Both the position numbers and the translations under genes were made by a program. This document shows positions 9,131 through 25,500 of a stretch of 56,304 nucleotides of DNA, one piece after another. This DNA comes from Nitrospira sp. (lineage in GTDB: Bacteria; Nitrospirota; Nitrospiria; Nitrospirales; Nitrospiraceae), in NCBI GenBank assembly GCA_024331095.1, contig JANDJE010000014.1, forward strand, positions 1 through 56,304. The letters are read 5' to 3'. Each line of letters starts with the position of its first letter. Within the stretch, counting starts at the first letter, position 1. The notes beneath the pieces were generated by a model. It saw nothing but the letters and a program-made list of their open reading frames with translations, did no database searches and had not been told where the DNA came from.

Positions 9131-9550
9131 TCAGGACGCAATCTCTCCTCGAACCACGAGCTTGGTCGCGACAGGCAGTTTGTGCGAGGCCAGACGAAAT
9201 GCTTCCCGTGCAACATCCGGGGTGACGCCATCCATTTCATAAAGAATCCGTCCAGGCTTCACGACCGCCACCCAATATTCCGGGTTCCCCTTACCCTTAC
9301 CCATACGAGTTTCCGCCGGCTTTTTGGTGATCGGCTTATCGGGGAAAATACGAGTCCACACCTGCCCTCCCCGTTTCACGTAGCGAGTGATGGCAATTCG
9401 TGCCGCTTCAATTTGACGACTTGTCACCCATCCGGGCTCCAAAGCCTTGAGCCCAAATTCTCCCAACGTAATTTGGCCGCCGCGATAGGCTTTTCCCGTC
9501 ATGCGGCCTTTTTGCATTTTTCGAAACTTGACTTTTTTGGGCGCCAGCAC
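9131..9550 (-). CDS. rplP: 50S ribosomal protein L16
   Basis: This 139-residue protein is L16, which helps organise the A-tRNA site and the L7/L12 stalk base. It contains [38 protein letters not shown] and the C-terminal [10 protein letters not shown]. The start is GTG at 9550, with GGAG nine bases upstream. It lies between rpsC and rpmC. Confidence 0.97.
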   Translation of the reverse strand: MLAPKKVKFRKMQKGRMTGKAYRGGQITLGEFGLKALEPGWVTSRQIEAARIAITRYVKRGGQVWTRIFPDKPITKKPAETRMGKGKGNPEYWVAVVKPGRILYEMDGVTPDVAREAFRLASHKLPVATKLVVRGEIAS

Positions 9551-9563
9551 GATCTATCTCTCC

Positions 9564-10235
9564 TTACCCCAACCTTCGTTCCAGAGCCGATTCCGACTTC
9601 ATTGCCTGAACGGGAAGCATCTCTCCCTTATAAATCCACGTTTTGACCCCTATTTGCCCCATGGTAGTTCGAGCCTCCGCGAAGCCATAATCTATTTCGG
9701 CGCGAAGCGTGTGGAGCGGCACACGTCCTTCTCGATACCATTCGGTACGAGCAATCTCCGCACCGCCCAAACGACCAGCCACCATGATCTTGATACCCTG
9801 CGCGCCCAGTCTCAGGGCCGATTGAACACTTCGCTTCATCGCTCGTCGAAACGCGACCCGCTTTTCCAATTGCGTTGCGACATTCTCGCTGACGAGTTGG
9901 GCGTCGAGTTCCGGCTTCTTGATCTCCTTGACCGTGATGTACACCTGACCGCCGTATCGCTTTTCCAGATCGGCCTTGAGCTTATCGACCTCCGCGCCTT
10001 TCCTTCCTATGATAATCCCCGGTCGCGCCGTATGAATGATGACTCTCGTCTGATCTCCCGATCGCTCGATCTCGACCTTCGCCACGCCGGCGTGATAGAG
10101 CCGAGCCTTGACCATTTGTCTGATCTTGATGTCTTGATGCAAAAACTTCGCGTAATCCTTGTCGGCGTACCAACGAGAACTCCACGTGTAGTTGTAACCC
10201 AGGCGATACCCTATCGGATTTGTCTTCTGACCCAT
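9564..10235 (-). CDS. rpsC: 30S ribosomal protein S3
   Basis: This 223-residue protein is S3, part of the mRNA entry helicase site. It starts [20 protein letters not shown], has a KH-type RNA-binding motif ([15 protein letters not shown]) and the C-terminal domain with [20 protein letters not shown]. Length is normal. The rplV-rpsC-rplP order is canonical. Confidence 0.98.
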   Translation of the reverse strand: MGQKTNPIGYRLGYNYTWSSRWYADKDYAKFLHQDIKIRQMVKARLYHAGVAKVEIERSGDQTRVIIHTARPGIIIGRKGAEVDKLKADLEKRYGGQVYITVKEIKKPELDAQLVSENVATQLEKRVAFRRAMKRSVQSALRLGAQGIKIMVAGRLGGAEIARTEWYREGRVPLHTLRAEIDYGFAEARTTMGQIGVKTWIYKGEMLPVQAMKSESALERRLG

Positions 10236-10274
10236 AATGATGTCCGCCTCAATAGCAATTCTCGGTCAACATTA

Positions 10275-10631
10275 CTAAGCCCGCTTGACGTGAACCGTCG
10301 GAGCGGTCACCACGACAGTAATATGGCTGGTCCGCTTATGAATGGCATTCGCCCTCCCCATCGATCTCGCCCTTACCCTCCTATAGATGGGACCGCAATT
10401 CACGAACGCCCTGGAGACAACCATCGAATCACTGTCGCCCATTTCTTTTTGTTCCGCATTTGCCACGGCGGAGCGAAGAACCTTCTCCACCACTCGCGCC
10501 GCATGACGAGGTGTATGCTTCAACATGGCCAGCGCCATGGGAACCTGCTGCCCCCGAATCATGTCGATGACCGGTTTCGCCTTGCGCGGGGCCACTCTTA
10601 CAAACCGAAGTATGGCGTGTGCTTCTTTCAT
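10275..10631 (-). CDS. rplV: 50S ribosomal protein L22
   Basis: This 118-residue protein is L22, whose extended hairpin lines the exit tunnel. It starts MKEAHAILRFVRVAPRKAKP and carries the hairpin segment YRRVRARSMGRANAIHKRTS followed by HITVVV. No expansion or deletion in the hairpin tip is evident by eye. Confidence 0.97.
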   Translation of the reverse strand: MKEAHAILRFVRVAPRKAKPVIDMIRGQQVPMALAMLKHTPRHAARVVEKVLRSAVANAEQKEMGDSDSMVVSRAFVNCGPIYRRVRARSMGRANAIHKRTSHITVVVTAPTVHVKRA

Positions 10632-10695
10632 CTTTCCAACCTAACCCCAAACTTCCAGGCCCGACCAAGGCACCGGATTTGACGAGCTATTTCTG

Positions 10696-10983
10696 CTATT
10701 TCAGCGGTACGGCTTTTTCGGTCTTTGCCTGTCCATGCCCCTTAAAAAACCGTGTCGGGGCAAACTCACCCAGCTTGTGCCCCACCATGTTTTCGGTCAC
10801 AAAAACTGGGATGAATTTCTTGCCGTTATGAACCGCAAACGTGTGGCCGATCATGTCGGGAATGACCGTCGATCGCCGAGACCAAGTTTTAATCAGTTTC
10901 CGATCCTTGGTCTGGTTCATCTGCTCGACCTTCTTAAGCAGGTGGCCGTCGACAAACGCCCCTTTGCTGATCGATCTAGGCAT
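10696..10983 (-). CDS. rpsS: 30S ribosomal protein S19
   Basis: This 95-residue protein is S19 of the small-subunit head. It starts [20 protein letters not shown] and contains the motif [20 protein letters not shown]. The frame is open upstream into rplB, but ATG 10983 has AGGAG six bases upstream and fits the family length. The start overlaps the rplB stop by eight bases. Confidence 0.97.
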   Translation of the reverse strand: MPRSISKGAFVDGHLLKKVEQMNQTKDRKLIKTWSRRSTVIPDMIGHTFAVHNGKKFIPVFVTENMVGHKLGEFAPTRFFKGHGQAKTEKAVPLK

Positions 10984-11818
10984 TGCGGACTCCTGACTTT
11001 CTCCTCGAGATAATGAACTTATCGGTCCTCTTGTTCTGGCGGGTCTTGTACCCTTTCGTGGGCATTCCCCATGGAGACACCGGATGGGGATTGCCTTGGC
11101 CGGACTTCCCTTCTCCTCCGCCATGGGGATGATCGACCGGATTCATGACCACGCCTCGAACATGCGGCCTCTTTCCCTTCCATCGGCTCCGCCCGGCCTT
11201 TCCAACGGAGATATTTTCGTGATCGACGTTCCCAACTTGCCCGACCGTCGCCATGCACCGCCCTAGAATCCGCCTCATCTCTCCTGATTTCAATCGAACT
11301 TGGACGTAATCTCCTTCACGCCCCATCACCTGAGCAAACCCACCGGCACTGCGAATTAACTGCCCCCCCTTACCCGGTTTCAATTCGATGTTATGAACGG
11401 TGGTGCCCAACGGCATGTTGGCTAAAGGAAGCGCGTTCCCCGGACGAATTTCAGCCTCAGGTCCCGACTGCACTTCATCGTTCAATTTGAGCCCGACAGG
11501 AGCCAGAATGTACCGTTTTTCTCCATCTCTGTATTTGAGCAGGGCGATACGAGCCGACCGGTTCGGATCATATTCGATCGCTTCGACCCGCGCCGGAACC
11601 CCCGTCTTATCACGATGAAAGTCGATGATCCGATACAACCTCTTATGCCCGCCGCCGCGGAATCGGACGGTCATTCGGCCGCTGTTGTTTCGTCCTCCGC
11701 TCCGGAGGTGGAATAATGTCAGGAGTTTTTCCGGTTTCTTCTTGGTCAGCTCTTCAGTCGAAACCGAAGACATGCCTCTGCGCCCAGGGGACGTCGGTCT
11801 ATATAGTTTCAATGCCAT
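10976..11818 (-). CDS. rplB: 50S ribosomal protein L2
   Basis: This 280-residue protein is L2, required for peptidyl-transferase centre assembly. It starts [20 protein letters not shown] and has the RNA-binding OB/SH3 core plus the conserved C-terminal [20 protein letters not shown] containing the functionally important histidine. Length is normal (about 275). Confidence 0.98.
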   Translation of the reverse strand: MALKLYRPTSPGRRGMSSVSTEELTKKKPEKLLTLFHLRSGGRNNSGRMTVRFRGGGHKRLYRIIDFHRDKTGVPARVEAIEYDPNRSARIALLKYRDGEKRYILAPVGLKLNDEVQSGPEAEIRPGNALPLANMPLGTTVHNIELKPGKGGQLIRSAGGFAQVMGREGDYVQVRLKSGEMRRILGRCMATVGQVGNVDHENISVGKAGRSRWKGKRPHVRGVVMNPVDHPHGGGEGKSGQGNPHPVSPWGMPTKGYKTRQNKRTDKFIISRRKSGVRNA

Positions 11819-11846
11819 CTTGGACTCTCTGCGCCGTTAAAACCCA

Positions 11847-12140
11847 TTAAGCGCTTTCGTACAGTTCGAGTTTTTCGCCCTTCTTAAGGGTCACAAACGC
11901 CTTTTTCCAATCGGATCTTCTCCCTGAAAACCGCCCCAGCCGTTTGATTTTTCCCTGGACATTCAACACATTGACCTTTTCGACCTTCACCTTCAGAAGC
12001 GTCTCGACAGCCTGTTTGATTTGAACGCGATTGGCATCAGGGTGAACGATGAAACCGACGGTATTCGTCTGCTCGCGAAGGGCCGTAATTTTCTCCGTCA
12101 ACAATGGCTGAACCAAAACCTCGTGCATCCCGACCTTCAC
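11847..12140 (-). CDS. rplW: 50S ribosomal protein L23
   Basis: This protein of about 97 residues is L23, the docking site near the tunnel exit for trigger factor and SRP. It contains VLVQPLLTEKITALREQTNT and FIVHPDANRVQIKQAVETLL. The start is uncertain: GTG 12140 overlaps the rplD stop as GTGA with AAGAGG seven bases upstream, while ATG 12128 has AAGG five bases upstream and is four residues shorter. Confidence 0.95.
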   Translation of the reverse strand: MKVGMHEVLVQPLLTEKITALREQTNTVGFIVHPDANRVQIKQAVETLLKVKVEKVNVLNVQGKIKRLGRFSGRRSDWKKAFVTLKKGEKLELYESA

Positions 12141-12760
12141 GACCACACCTCTTGTACTCGTCCCACCTCACCTTGAAGAAGCACAACAACCCCCGCCCGC
12201 ACGACATCGTAGACGTTCAGCCGATCAGGGCTCAACACAGTGACATCCGGCAGGTTTCTCGCTGCGAGCGGAATGCCGGATTCCCCAGAACCGGCGACGA
12301 CAAGCGCGTGCTCACCGTTTCTCAATCGGTCCAACGATCGAGCCAGCCATTTTGTTTTCGTCGCCTCCTGAGCCAAGTCCGACAGGACGATCAGGCGTCC
12401 TTCTGAGACCTTTGCCGACAAGGCCCCCTGCAAGGCGGCCCGATATTTTTTCTTCGGCATCGAATAGGCGTAACTTCTCGGCTTCGGGCCGAACACCGTT
12501 CCTCCGTGACGCCAAACAGGAGATCGCAGCGACCCGGCCCTGGCACGTCCCGTGTGCTTCTGTTTCCACGGCTTTTTCCCCGAACCACTGACTTCTCCTC
12601 GACGCCGCGTAGAAGCCGTGCCTTGACGCTCGCACGCTCGCTGCATCACCACGGCTTCATGCACAAGCTCTGCACGAGGCTCGCAACCAAAAACTTGACC
12701 CGGGAGCTCCAGAGTTCCGACTTTTTTATTCTCTAAATCAACAACGTCGACGGTCGGCAT
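12137..12760 (-). CDS. rplD: 50S ribosomal protein L4
   Basis: This 207-residue protein is L4, a tunnel-constriction protein and, in enterobacteria, the autoregulator of the S10 operon. The extended loop segment STRRRGEVSGSGKKPWKQKH and GTGRARAGSLRSP-like GRARAGSLRSPVWRHGG are visible. It lies three bases from rplC and overlaps rplW. Confidence 0.97.
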   Translation of the reverse strand: MPTVDVVDLENKKVGTLELPGQVFGCEPRAELVHEAVVMQRACERQGTASTRRRGEVSGSGKKPWKQKHTGRARAGSLRSPVWRHGGTVFGPKPRSYAYSMPKKKYRAALQGALSAKVSEGRLIVLSDLAQEATKTKWLARSLDRLRNGEHALVVAGSGESGIPLAARNLPDVTVLSPDRLNVYDVVRAGVVVLLQGEVGRVQEVWS

Positions 12761-12763
12761 ACG

Positions 12764-13384
12764 CTAACTCTTTTTCGATTTTCGCACGACAACGATTCCA
12801 TTCGAAGCGCCGGGAACGGCTCCTCTCACAAAAAGGAGATTCTCACCGGGGCGCGATTCGACGACCTTCAAGTGCTGCACCGTGACCCGCTCGGACCCCA
12901 TATGGCCTGGCAGAGTCTTTCCCTTCCAAACGCGCGAGGGAAACGAACTTGATCCGATCGACCCCGGATGACGATGAAACATCGACCCGTGCGACTCAGG
13001 CCCCCCGGCATAGTGATGACGCCGGACCACCCCTTGATAGCCTTTCCCCTTGGAGACGCCGATCACGTCAACCCAGTCGCCTTTCTTAAAGACATCGACG
13101 GTCACCGTCTGCCCGACCGTCACATCTCCCTCTTTTCTAAATTCCTTGAGGACGCGGCTCGCAGGAGCTTGATTTTTTTTCAAATGACCGAGCTCCGGCT
13201 TGGAAAGTTTCCGTTCGCTGACTTCGCCAAAAGAGAGCTGAACGGCTTCATAGCCGTCCCGTTCCTTGGTTTTCACCGTTACGACCCGGCAGGGACCGGC
13301 CTCAATTACCGTCACCGGGGTCAGGCGGTTCTCGTCGAAAACCTGAGTCATCCCCAATTTTTTTCCCAGCAATCCGTTCGTCAT
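12764..13384 (-). CDS. rplC: 50S ribosomal protein L3
   Basis: This protein of about 206 residues is L3, which reaches into the peptidyl-transferase centre. It starts MTNGLLGKKLGMTQVFDENR and has the conserved loop RHHYAGGPESHGSMFHRHPG. The ATG at 13384 is the likely start; a GTG two codons earlier (13390) is also in frame, and neither has a strong ribosome-binding site. Confidence 0.96.
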   Translation of the reverse strand: MTNGLLGKKLGMTQVFDENRLTPVTVIEAGPCRVVTVKTKERDGYEAVQLSFGEVSERKLSKPELGHLKKNQAPASRVLKEFRKEGDVTVGQTVTVDVFKKGDWVDVIGVSKGKGYQGVVRRHHYAGGPESHGSMFHRHPGSIGSSSFPSRVWKGKTLPGHMGSERVTVQHLKVVESRPGENLLFVRGAVPGASNGIVVVRKSKKS

Positions 13385-13420
13385 GTCCACCAGCCGTTAA
13401 ACCAGATTTGGGAGCCAGAG

Positions 13421-13732
13421 TTACAGTTTGATCTCGACATCCACGCCGGCGGCCAAATTCAGCTTCATCAACGAGTCCATGGTCTCGGGCGTTGGCTCCA
13501 TAATGTCAACCAGTCGCTTATGCGTCCGCACCTCGAACTGTTCTCGCGATTTTTTATCGGCGTGCGTCGATCGTTGAACTGTGATCCTTTCGATCTTCGT
13601 GGGAAGCGGAATCGGTCCGACGACGCGAGCGCCGCTGCGGCGAACCGTTTCAACAATTTCCATCACGGATTGATCCAGGACACGGTAATCAAATCCGCGC
13701 AGCCTGATTCGAATTCGCTGATCGACCTTCAC
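13421..13732 (-). CDS. rpsJ: 30S ribosomal protein S10
   Basis: This 103-residue protein is S10 (NusE), which also takes part in antitermination. It contains [20 protein letters not shown] and the conserved [20 protein letters not shown] and [14 protein letters not shown] segments. It directly follows tufA with a 36-base gap, so the str and S10 groups are contiguous with no visible terminator or separate promoter. Confidence 0.98.
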   Translation of the reverse strand: MKVDQRIRIRLRGFDYRVLDQSVMEIVETVRRSGARVVGPIPLPTKIERITVQRSTHADKKSREQFEVRTHKRLVDIMEPTPETMDSLMKLNLAAGVDVEIKL

Positions 13733-13768
13733 ATTCCGCTCCTTTACTCACAGATGCCCAAACGCCTT

Positions 13769-14974
<1,206 letters not shown>

Positions 14975-15056
14975 ACCTCGCTCCTCGTCCAGGAAATTCT
15001 TTGCTCAATGTCGCCTTTTCAAAAAATGATCGGCTCACACACACGAACCAGGGGTC

Positions 15057-17138
15057 TTATTCACCGCGATACTTGGCGATGATCGTTTCCGCGATTTGCT
15101 TGGGAACCTGCTCGTATCGGTCGAATTCCATGCTGTAGGTGGCGCGCCCCTGCGTTCGGGATCGCAAGTCCGTCGCGTACCCGAACATCTCCTTAAGTGG
15201 AACGGACGCTTCGATCGCTTGCGCGCCGGCCCGCACTTTCATTCCTTGGACTTTGCCTCGACGCCCGTTCAGGTTTCCGATGACGTCGCCCATAAATTCT
15301 TGGGGCACCAACACTTCAACCTTCATGATCGGTTCCAGCAACACGGGGTCCGCCTTTTTACAGGCGTCGGCAAACCCCATCGATGCCGCAATTTTGAACG
15401 CCATTTCATTCGAGTCGACTTCATGGTAAGAGCCGTCCGTGAGCGTCACGCGAATATCCCGCAAGGGATACCCTGCGATAACGCCGCTTTCCATCCGTTC
15501 CTTGACGCCCTTTTCGACGGCGGGAATGTACTCTTTCGGAATGACGCCGCCGACGATTTTGTTGACGAACTCAAACCCTTTCCCCGGCTCGGACGGCTCG
15601 ACCGTCAGCACGACGTGGCCGTACTGACCTCGCCCTCCCGTCTGCTTGATGTACTTGGCTTCGGCTTCGGCCTTGCGCCGAATCGTCTCTCTGTACGCCA
15701 CTTCCGGCTGACCGACGTTTGCTTCCACCTTGAATTCGCGGAGCAATCGATCGACGATGATTTCAAGATGCAGCTCGCCCATCCCTGAAATGATGGTCTG
15801 CGCCGTTTCCTCGTCGGTGCGAACACGGAACGATGGATCCTCTTGGGCAAGCTTTTGCAGAGCAAAGCCCATCTTTTCCTGATCCTGCTTGGTCTTCGGC
15901 TCAATGGCCATTGAAATGACGGGCTCGGGAAACTTCATCACCTCCAACAGAACCGGATGTTTTTCATCCGCCAAGGTATCACCGGTCGTGGCCCCCTTAA
16001 GACCGACTGCGGCGACAATATCGCCGGCATAAGCAGCCTCGATCTCTTCACGTTTGTTGGCGTGCATCTTCAAGAGCCGACCGATACGCTCTTTCGTTCC
16101 CTTCGTTACGTTGAGGACCGGCGTTCCCGTCTTGAGCGTCCCCGAATAGACCCGGAAATACGTCAATTGACCGGCAAAGGGATCGGACATGATCTTAAAA
16201 GCCAGCGCCGAGAACGGCTCGCTGTCGGACGCTTTGCGCTCCACCTGCTTTCCGGTGGCCGGATCGACTCCCACGACGGCGGCAATATCCAGAGGCGACG
16301 GCAAAAACTCCACTACCCCGTCCAGAAGCTGCTGAACCCCCTTGTTTTTGAAGGCCGACCCGCACAGCACCGGCGTGATTTTCATTGCAATCGTACCGGC
16401 CCGAATCACGCGCCGAATATCATCTTCCGTCAGCGTCTGGCCGTTCAGATATTTTTCCATGACCTGATCGTCGAATTCGGCGACCGATTCGATCATTTTT
16501 TCCCGATATTCCCGCGCCTTCTCCAACAAATCGGGCGGGATTTCTTGAACGACATACTTGGCGCCGAGCGTCTCGTCATCATAGAGATACGCTTTCATCG
16601 AAACGAGATCGACGGAGCCCCGAAACTCGGCCTCTCGCCCGACAGGGATCTGGATCGGAACAGGGTTGGCCCCCAAGCGATCGATCATGGACTGAACACA
16701 GAAATAAAAATCCGCCCCGATCCGGTCCATCTTGTTCATAAAAGCGATTCGCGGGACTCGATACTTATCCGCCTGTCGCCAGACGGTTTCCGATTGAGGC
16801 TCGACGCCTTGAACCGAATCGAATACCGCCACCGCTCCGTCAAGCACCCGCAACGAACGTTCGACCTCGATGGTGAAATCAACATGGCCTGGAGTATCAA
16901 TAATGTTGATACGCCGGTTTTTCCAATAGCAGGTCGTGGCGGCCGCAGTAATCGTAATGCCGCGCTCGCGCTCCTGCTCCATCCAATCCATCGTCGCCGC
17001 ACCCTCATGGACTTCGCCCAACTTATGGGTCAGCCCCGTATAGAACAGGATTCGTTCCGTCGTCGTCGTCTTACCGGCATCGATATGCGCCATGATGCCG
17101 ATGTTTCTTGTATGTTCTAAAGGTGTTTGACGAGCCAC
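15057..17138 (-). CDS. fusA: Elongation factor G
   Basis: This 693-residue translocation GTPase has all five domains by length. The N-terminal G domain carries [27 protein letters not shown] and NKMD. Domain IV and V segments such as [15 protein letters not shown] and [12 protein letters not shown] are present. The start is GTG at 17138 with GAGG six bases upstream. A second, divergent EF-G is not seen in the window. It lies between rpsG and tufA in standard str order. Confidence 0.98.
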   Translation of the reverse strand: MARQTPLEHTRNIGIMAHIDAGKTTTTERILFYTGLTHKLGEVHEGAATMDWMEQERERGITITAAATTCYWKNRRINIIDTPGHVDFTIEVERSLRVLDGAVAVFDSVQGVEPQSETVWRQADKYRVPRIAFMNKMDRIGADFYFCVQSMIDRLGANPVPIQIPVGREAEFRGSVDLVSMKAYLYDDETLGAKYVVQEIPPDLLEKAREYREKMIESVAEFDDQVMEKYLNGQTLTEDDIRRVIRAGTIAMKITPVLCGSAFKNKGVQQLLDGVVEFLPSPLDIAAVVGVDPATGKQVERKASDSEPFSALAFKIMSDPFAGQLTYFRVYSGTLKTGTPVLNVTKGTKERIGRLLKMHANKREEIEAAYAGDIVAAVGLKGATTGDTLADEKHPVLLEVMKFPEPVISMAIEPKTKQDQEKMGFALQKLAQEDPSFRVRTDEETAQTIISGMGELHLEIIVDRLLREFKVEANVGQPEVAYRETIRRKAEAEAKYIKQTGGRGQYGHVVLTVEPSEPGKGFEFVNKIVGGVIPKEYIPAVEKGVKERMESGVIAGYPLRDIRVTLTDGSYHEVDSNEMAFKIAASMGFADACKKADPVLLEPIMKVEVLVPQEFMGDVIGNLNGRRGKVQGMKVRAGAQAIEASVPLKEMFGYATDLRSRTQGRATYSMEFDRYEQVPKQIAETIIAKYRGE

Positions 17139-17264
17139 CTAAATCCTCACAAAACATCTATGCTGCAGGCCAAGCCGACAAGACACCGCTGCGATCATCA
17201 TTTCACGACGCGTCCATGAATCGCAGCGAATCACAGCACGGCTCGACTGCAGCACAGACCGACG

Positions 17265-17735
17265 TTACCAGCGATAATGAGCGAATGCTTTGTTCGCCTC
17301 CGCCATTCGATGCACATCCTCCCGCTTCTTGACCGAGGCCCCCGTATTGTTTGCCGCGTCGAGCAACTCGGCAGCCAACTTCTCCCGCATGCTCCTCCCG
17401 CTTCGGGTTCGGGCGCATTGCGAGAGCCAACGAAGCGCCAGCGACACCCTGCGCGACGGCCGAATTTCAACCGGGACTTGATATGACGCTCCACCCACTC
17501 GTCGAGACTTGACCTCCACAATGGGCTTCACGTTGTCCACGGCCGCTTTGAAGACTTTCAACGGGTCATTCCCCGTTTTTTCCTGAATCGCATCAAACGC
17601 ACCGTAACAAATTCGCTCGGTCACGCTCTTTTTCCCGCGGGTCATGAGAGCATTGATGAACTTCCCAACGAGCTTGTCTCGATACCGCACATCGGGCAAC
17701 ACTTCACGCTGACCAAAGAATTTACTTCGAGGCAT
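17265..17735 (-). CDS. rpsG: 30S ribosomal protein S7
   Basis: This 156-residue protein is S7, which nucleates the 30S head and in some bacteria represses the str operon. It contains [20 protein letters not shown] and the conserved [20 protein letters not shown]. Length is the usual 156. A gap of about 126 bases to fusA holds no feature I recognise. Confidence 0.98.
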   Translation of the reverse strand: MPRSKFFGQREVLPDVRYRDKLVGKFINALMTRGKKSVTERICYGAFDAIQEKTGNDPLKVFKAAVDNVKPIVEVKSRRVGGASYQVPVEIRPSRRVSLALRWLSQCARTRSGRSMREKLAAELLDAANNTGASVKKREDVHRMAEANKAFAHYRW

Positions 17736-17828
17736 CTTTATCCCTTATTCCACCCTATCCGTCACGCACACCGGCTTAGAAAGCACGAAATCTTCGTTTT
17801 TCGCGACGGCCGCCGCTCACGCGACCGA

Positions 17829-18200
17829 CTATTTGGGACGTTTCGCTCCGTACTTCGACCGACTTTGCTTTCGATCCGCAACCCCCACCGTATCCAGAGT
17901 TCCACGCACCAAATGGTATCGGACTCCCGGGAGGTCCTTGACGCGCCCGCCTCGCACCAGAACAATCGAATGCTCCTGCAGATTATGGCCGACCCCTGGA
18001 ATGTAGGTCGTGACCTCCATGCCATTGGTCAGACGAACGCGCGCGACTTTGCGCAAAGCGGAATTCGGTTTTTTGGGCGTCGTCGTATAAACGCGAAGAC
18101 ACACTCCCCGCTTCTGGGGACACGATTTCAAGGCCGGGCTCTTTGTTTTCGCCTTGACAAGCGTTCGTCCCTTGCGCACCAGTTGATTGATCGTCGGCAT
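17829..18200 (-). CDS. rpsL: 30S ribosomal protein S12
   Basis: This 123-residue protein is S12, a decoding-centre protein. It starts [20 protein letters not shown] and carries the loops [19 protein letters not shown] and [20 protein letters not shown]. The lysines whose replacement classically gives streptomycin resistance look unchanged. It is the first gene of the str group, about 60 bases downstream of a near-perfect promoter at 18261-18289. Confidence 0.98.
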   Translation of the reverse strand: MPTINQLVRKGRTLVKAKTKSPALKSCPQKRGVCLRVYTTTPKKPNSALRKVARVRLTNGMEVTTYIPGVGHNLQEHSIVLVRGGRVKDLPGVRYHLVRGTLDTVGVADRKQSRSKYGAKRPK

Positions 18201-18260
18201 TCCGCTTCACCCTCTCCGCAAAATGAGCGTCTTCGAATCAGTCATGAACAAAGACGCGGG

Positions 18261-18289
18261 ATTATATTGACGTTGTCTTGTGCTGTCAA
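18261..18289 (-). promoter_or_regulatory. Sigma70-type promoter of the str group
   Basis: On the minus strand, TTGACA (18289-18284) and TATAAT (18266-18261) are separated by exactly 17 bases, a perfect consensus. It lies between the rpoC stop and the rpsL start, so str/S10/spc transcription can start here even though no terminator is visible after rpoC. The spacer ends CGTCAA, creating TTGAC-N13-GTCAA, a dyad also found in the promoter at 32210-32238. Confidence 0.85.
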
Positions 18290-18316
18290 GTGTGTAAATC
18301 TTCCTTCGTATGTTAT

Positions 18317-22507
<4,191 letters not shown>

Positions 22508-22551
22508 GGTAACAACCTCCTTCGATGCCGGATTAAGCCGGCACAGCAGGG

Positions 22552-25500
22552 TTAGTCCGGCGTCTTGACCAATTCAACATCAAGCCCCAAACTTTGGAGC
22601 TCTTTGACCAAGACGTTGAACGATTCAGGGAGTCCCGGCTCCAAAAATGGCTCGCCCTTGACGACGGCTTCATACATGCGAGAGCGGCCCGGGACGTCAT
22701 CGGATTTCACCGTGAGAAATTCCTGGAGCGTCGAGGCCGCTCCATAGGCTTGAAGCGCCCAGACTTCCATTTCTCCCAGCCGCTGTCCGCCAAATTGCGC
22801 CTTCCCCCCCAGCGGTTGTTGGGTCACCAGCGAATAGGGACCGATGGACCGGGCGTGGATTTTGTCGTCCACCAAATGGTGCAGCTTGAGAACGTACATG
22901 TATCCCACCGTGACGGGACTCCCGAACGGTTCGCCCGTTTTGCCGTCGATCAACTGAGTCTGCCCGCTGGCCGGCAGCTTAGCCTTCTTGAGCAGCTCCT
23001 TGATCTCCTTCTCTGATGCGCCGTCAAAAACCGGGCTGGCCACCGTGATTCCCAGAGCCTTGGCGGCCCACCCCAAATGGGTTTCAAGAATCTGCCCCAC
23101 GTTCATACGAGATGGAACGCCCAGAGGATTGAGTACGATTTCAACCGGCGTCCCATCCGGCAAATAGGGCATATCTTCTTCGGGCAGCACGCGCGACACG
23201 ACGCCCTTATTGCCGTGACGTCCGGCCATCTTATCGCCGACCTGAATTTTGCGTTTCATGGCGATATACACTTTGACCAGCTTGATCACGCCGGGCGGCA
23301 ATTCGTCGCCACGTTTCAATCGCCCGACTTTTTCATCGTAGAGCGTCTGAAGGATTTCTATTTGCTCTTTCGCCCGCCGTTCAATGTCCTCCAACTGCTT
23401 CTGCTCGTCGGGATCGCTGAGGATAATGTGGCGCACCGTATCGTCGGGCAGCCGCTTGAGGATCTCCGCGGTCAGTTTTCCCTTCTTCTTCAAGATCACG
23501 TCGCCCGTTTCGGGGTCCATCAAATCACGACCGACTACCTTGCCGAGCAAGAGCTTCCGAATCTTCTTCGTCTTTTCTTCGTCGATGATGCGCAACTCCT
23601 CATGGTGGTCGCGCTGCAATTTCATCTGATCGTCGGTCTCGATGCTTTTGGAGCGCTCGTCCTTGTCAAGCCCCTTGCGCGAGAAGATCTTCACGTCGAC
23701 CACGATACCTTCGACGCCGGGCGGAACAGTCAACGACGTATCCTTCACGTCGCCGGCCTTTTCGCCGAAAATGGCGCGGAGCAGTTTTTCCTCCGGAGTA
23801 AGCTGGGTCTCCCCTTTCGGGGTCACTTTCCCGACCAGAATGTCGCCCGGCTTCACTTCGGCTCCGATGCGGATGATCCCGCTTTCGTCCAGGTTTCGGA
23901 GCGCCTCTTCCCCCACATTGGGAATATCGCGCGTGACGTCCTCCTTGCCCAACTTGGTATCGCGGGCCTCCACCTCGAATTCCTCGATGTGAATGGAGGT
24001 AAACGTGTCTTCTCGCACCAACTTCTCGCTGATGAGAATGGCGTCTTCGAAGTTATATCCCCCCCACGGCATGAAGGCCACCAGCACGTTCTTGCCCAGC
24101 GCCAGCTCCCCGCGATCGATGGCCGGACCGTCTCCCAGCACTTGCCCCTTCTTGACCGGCTGCCCGACGCGAACCACCGGAGTTTGGTTAATGCAGGTAT
24201 TTTGATTCGACCGCTGAAATTTGATCAAATCATAGACGTCAAGCCCCGAATCTTTTCCCTTCTTCCCGTCTTTGGAATCGGCTCTGACCACGATCCTCGT
24301 GGCATCGACGCTTTCGACGACGCCGGCCCGCTTGGCCTGAATCACGTACCCGGAATCTCTCGCCACCACCGCTTCCATCCCGGTGCCGACCAGCGGAGCT
24401 TCGGACTTGATCAGCGGGACGGCTTGACGCTGCATGTTGGACCCCATCAACGCGCGGTTGGCGTCGTCGTGCTCGAGAAACGGAATGAGCGCCGTCGCCA
24501 CGCTGACGACCTGCTTGGGAGACACGTCCACGTATTCGATTTTATCCGGCGTCGCCGTGATGAAGTCGCCGCCGTACCGGCACGATACGGTTTCCGACAC
24601 CAACCGGCCCGTCGCATCGACCTTGGAGTTGGCCTGGGCGATGACGTACTTGTCTCCCTCGATGGCGGAAAGAAACTCGATCTCATCGGTGACCCGCCCC
24701 TTCACGACCTTGCGGTACGGGGCTTCGATGAATCCGAATTGATTGATCCTGGCGTACGTCGCCAACGACGTAATCAGTCCGATGTTCGGTCCTTCCGGCG
24801 TTTCAATCGGACAGATCCGGCTGTAATGCGACGGGTGCACGTCCCGCACTTCAAAGCCCGCCCGCTCTCTGGTCAACCCTCCCGGTCCAAGAGCCGACAA
24901 GCGCCGCTTATGGGTGATTTCGGCCAAGGGATTGGTTTGATCCATGAATTGTGAGAGTTGGCTGCTGCTGAAAAACTCCTTGACCGCGGCCACCACCGGC
25001 TTGGCGTTGATCAAGTCATGGGGGAGCACGGTCTCCATATCGAGAAGATTCATGCGTTCCTTGATGCTCCGCTCCATTCGGACGAGCCCGACTCGAAATT
25101 GATTTTCCAGCAACTCTCCCACCGACCGGACACGCCGATTGCCCAAATGGTCGATATCATCGACTTCGCCCTTGCCCATCTTCAGACCGACCAGATACCG
25201 GATGACCTCGACGATGTCTTGAGCCGTCAGGGTCCGTTGCTCGAGCGGCAGGTCCAAGCCGAGTTTCTTGTTGAGCTTCAGACGCCCGACCGGAGAGAGA
25301 TCGTAGCGTTTGGGGTTCAGAAACAGATTGTCGAACAGCGCCCGTGCGGTCTCGACTGAGGGGGTCTCGCCGGGTCGAAGACGACGATAGATTTCGACCA
25401 TCGCCTCTTCCTTGGACCCGATTTTTTCCATCTCCAGCGTGTCGAGAATGACGGGGGTGGCGGACGTCGTATCGAGATAAATGACCTTGAATTCCTCGAT

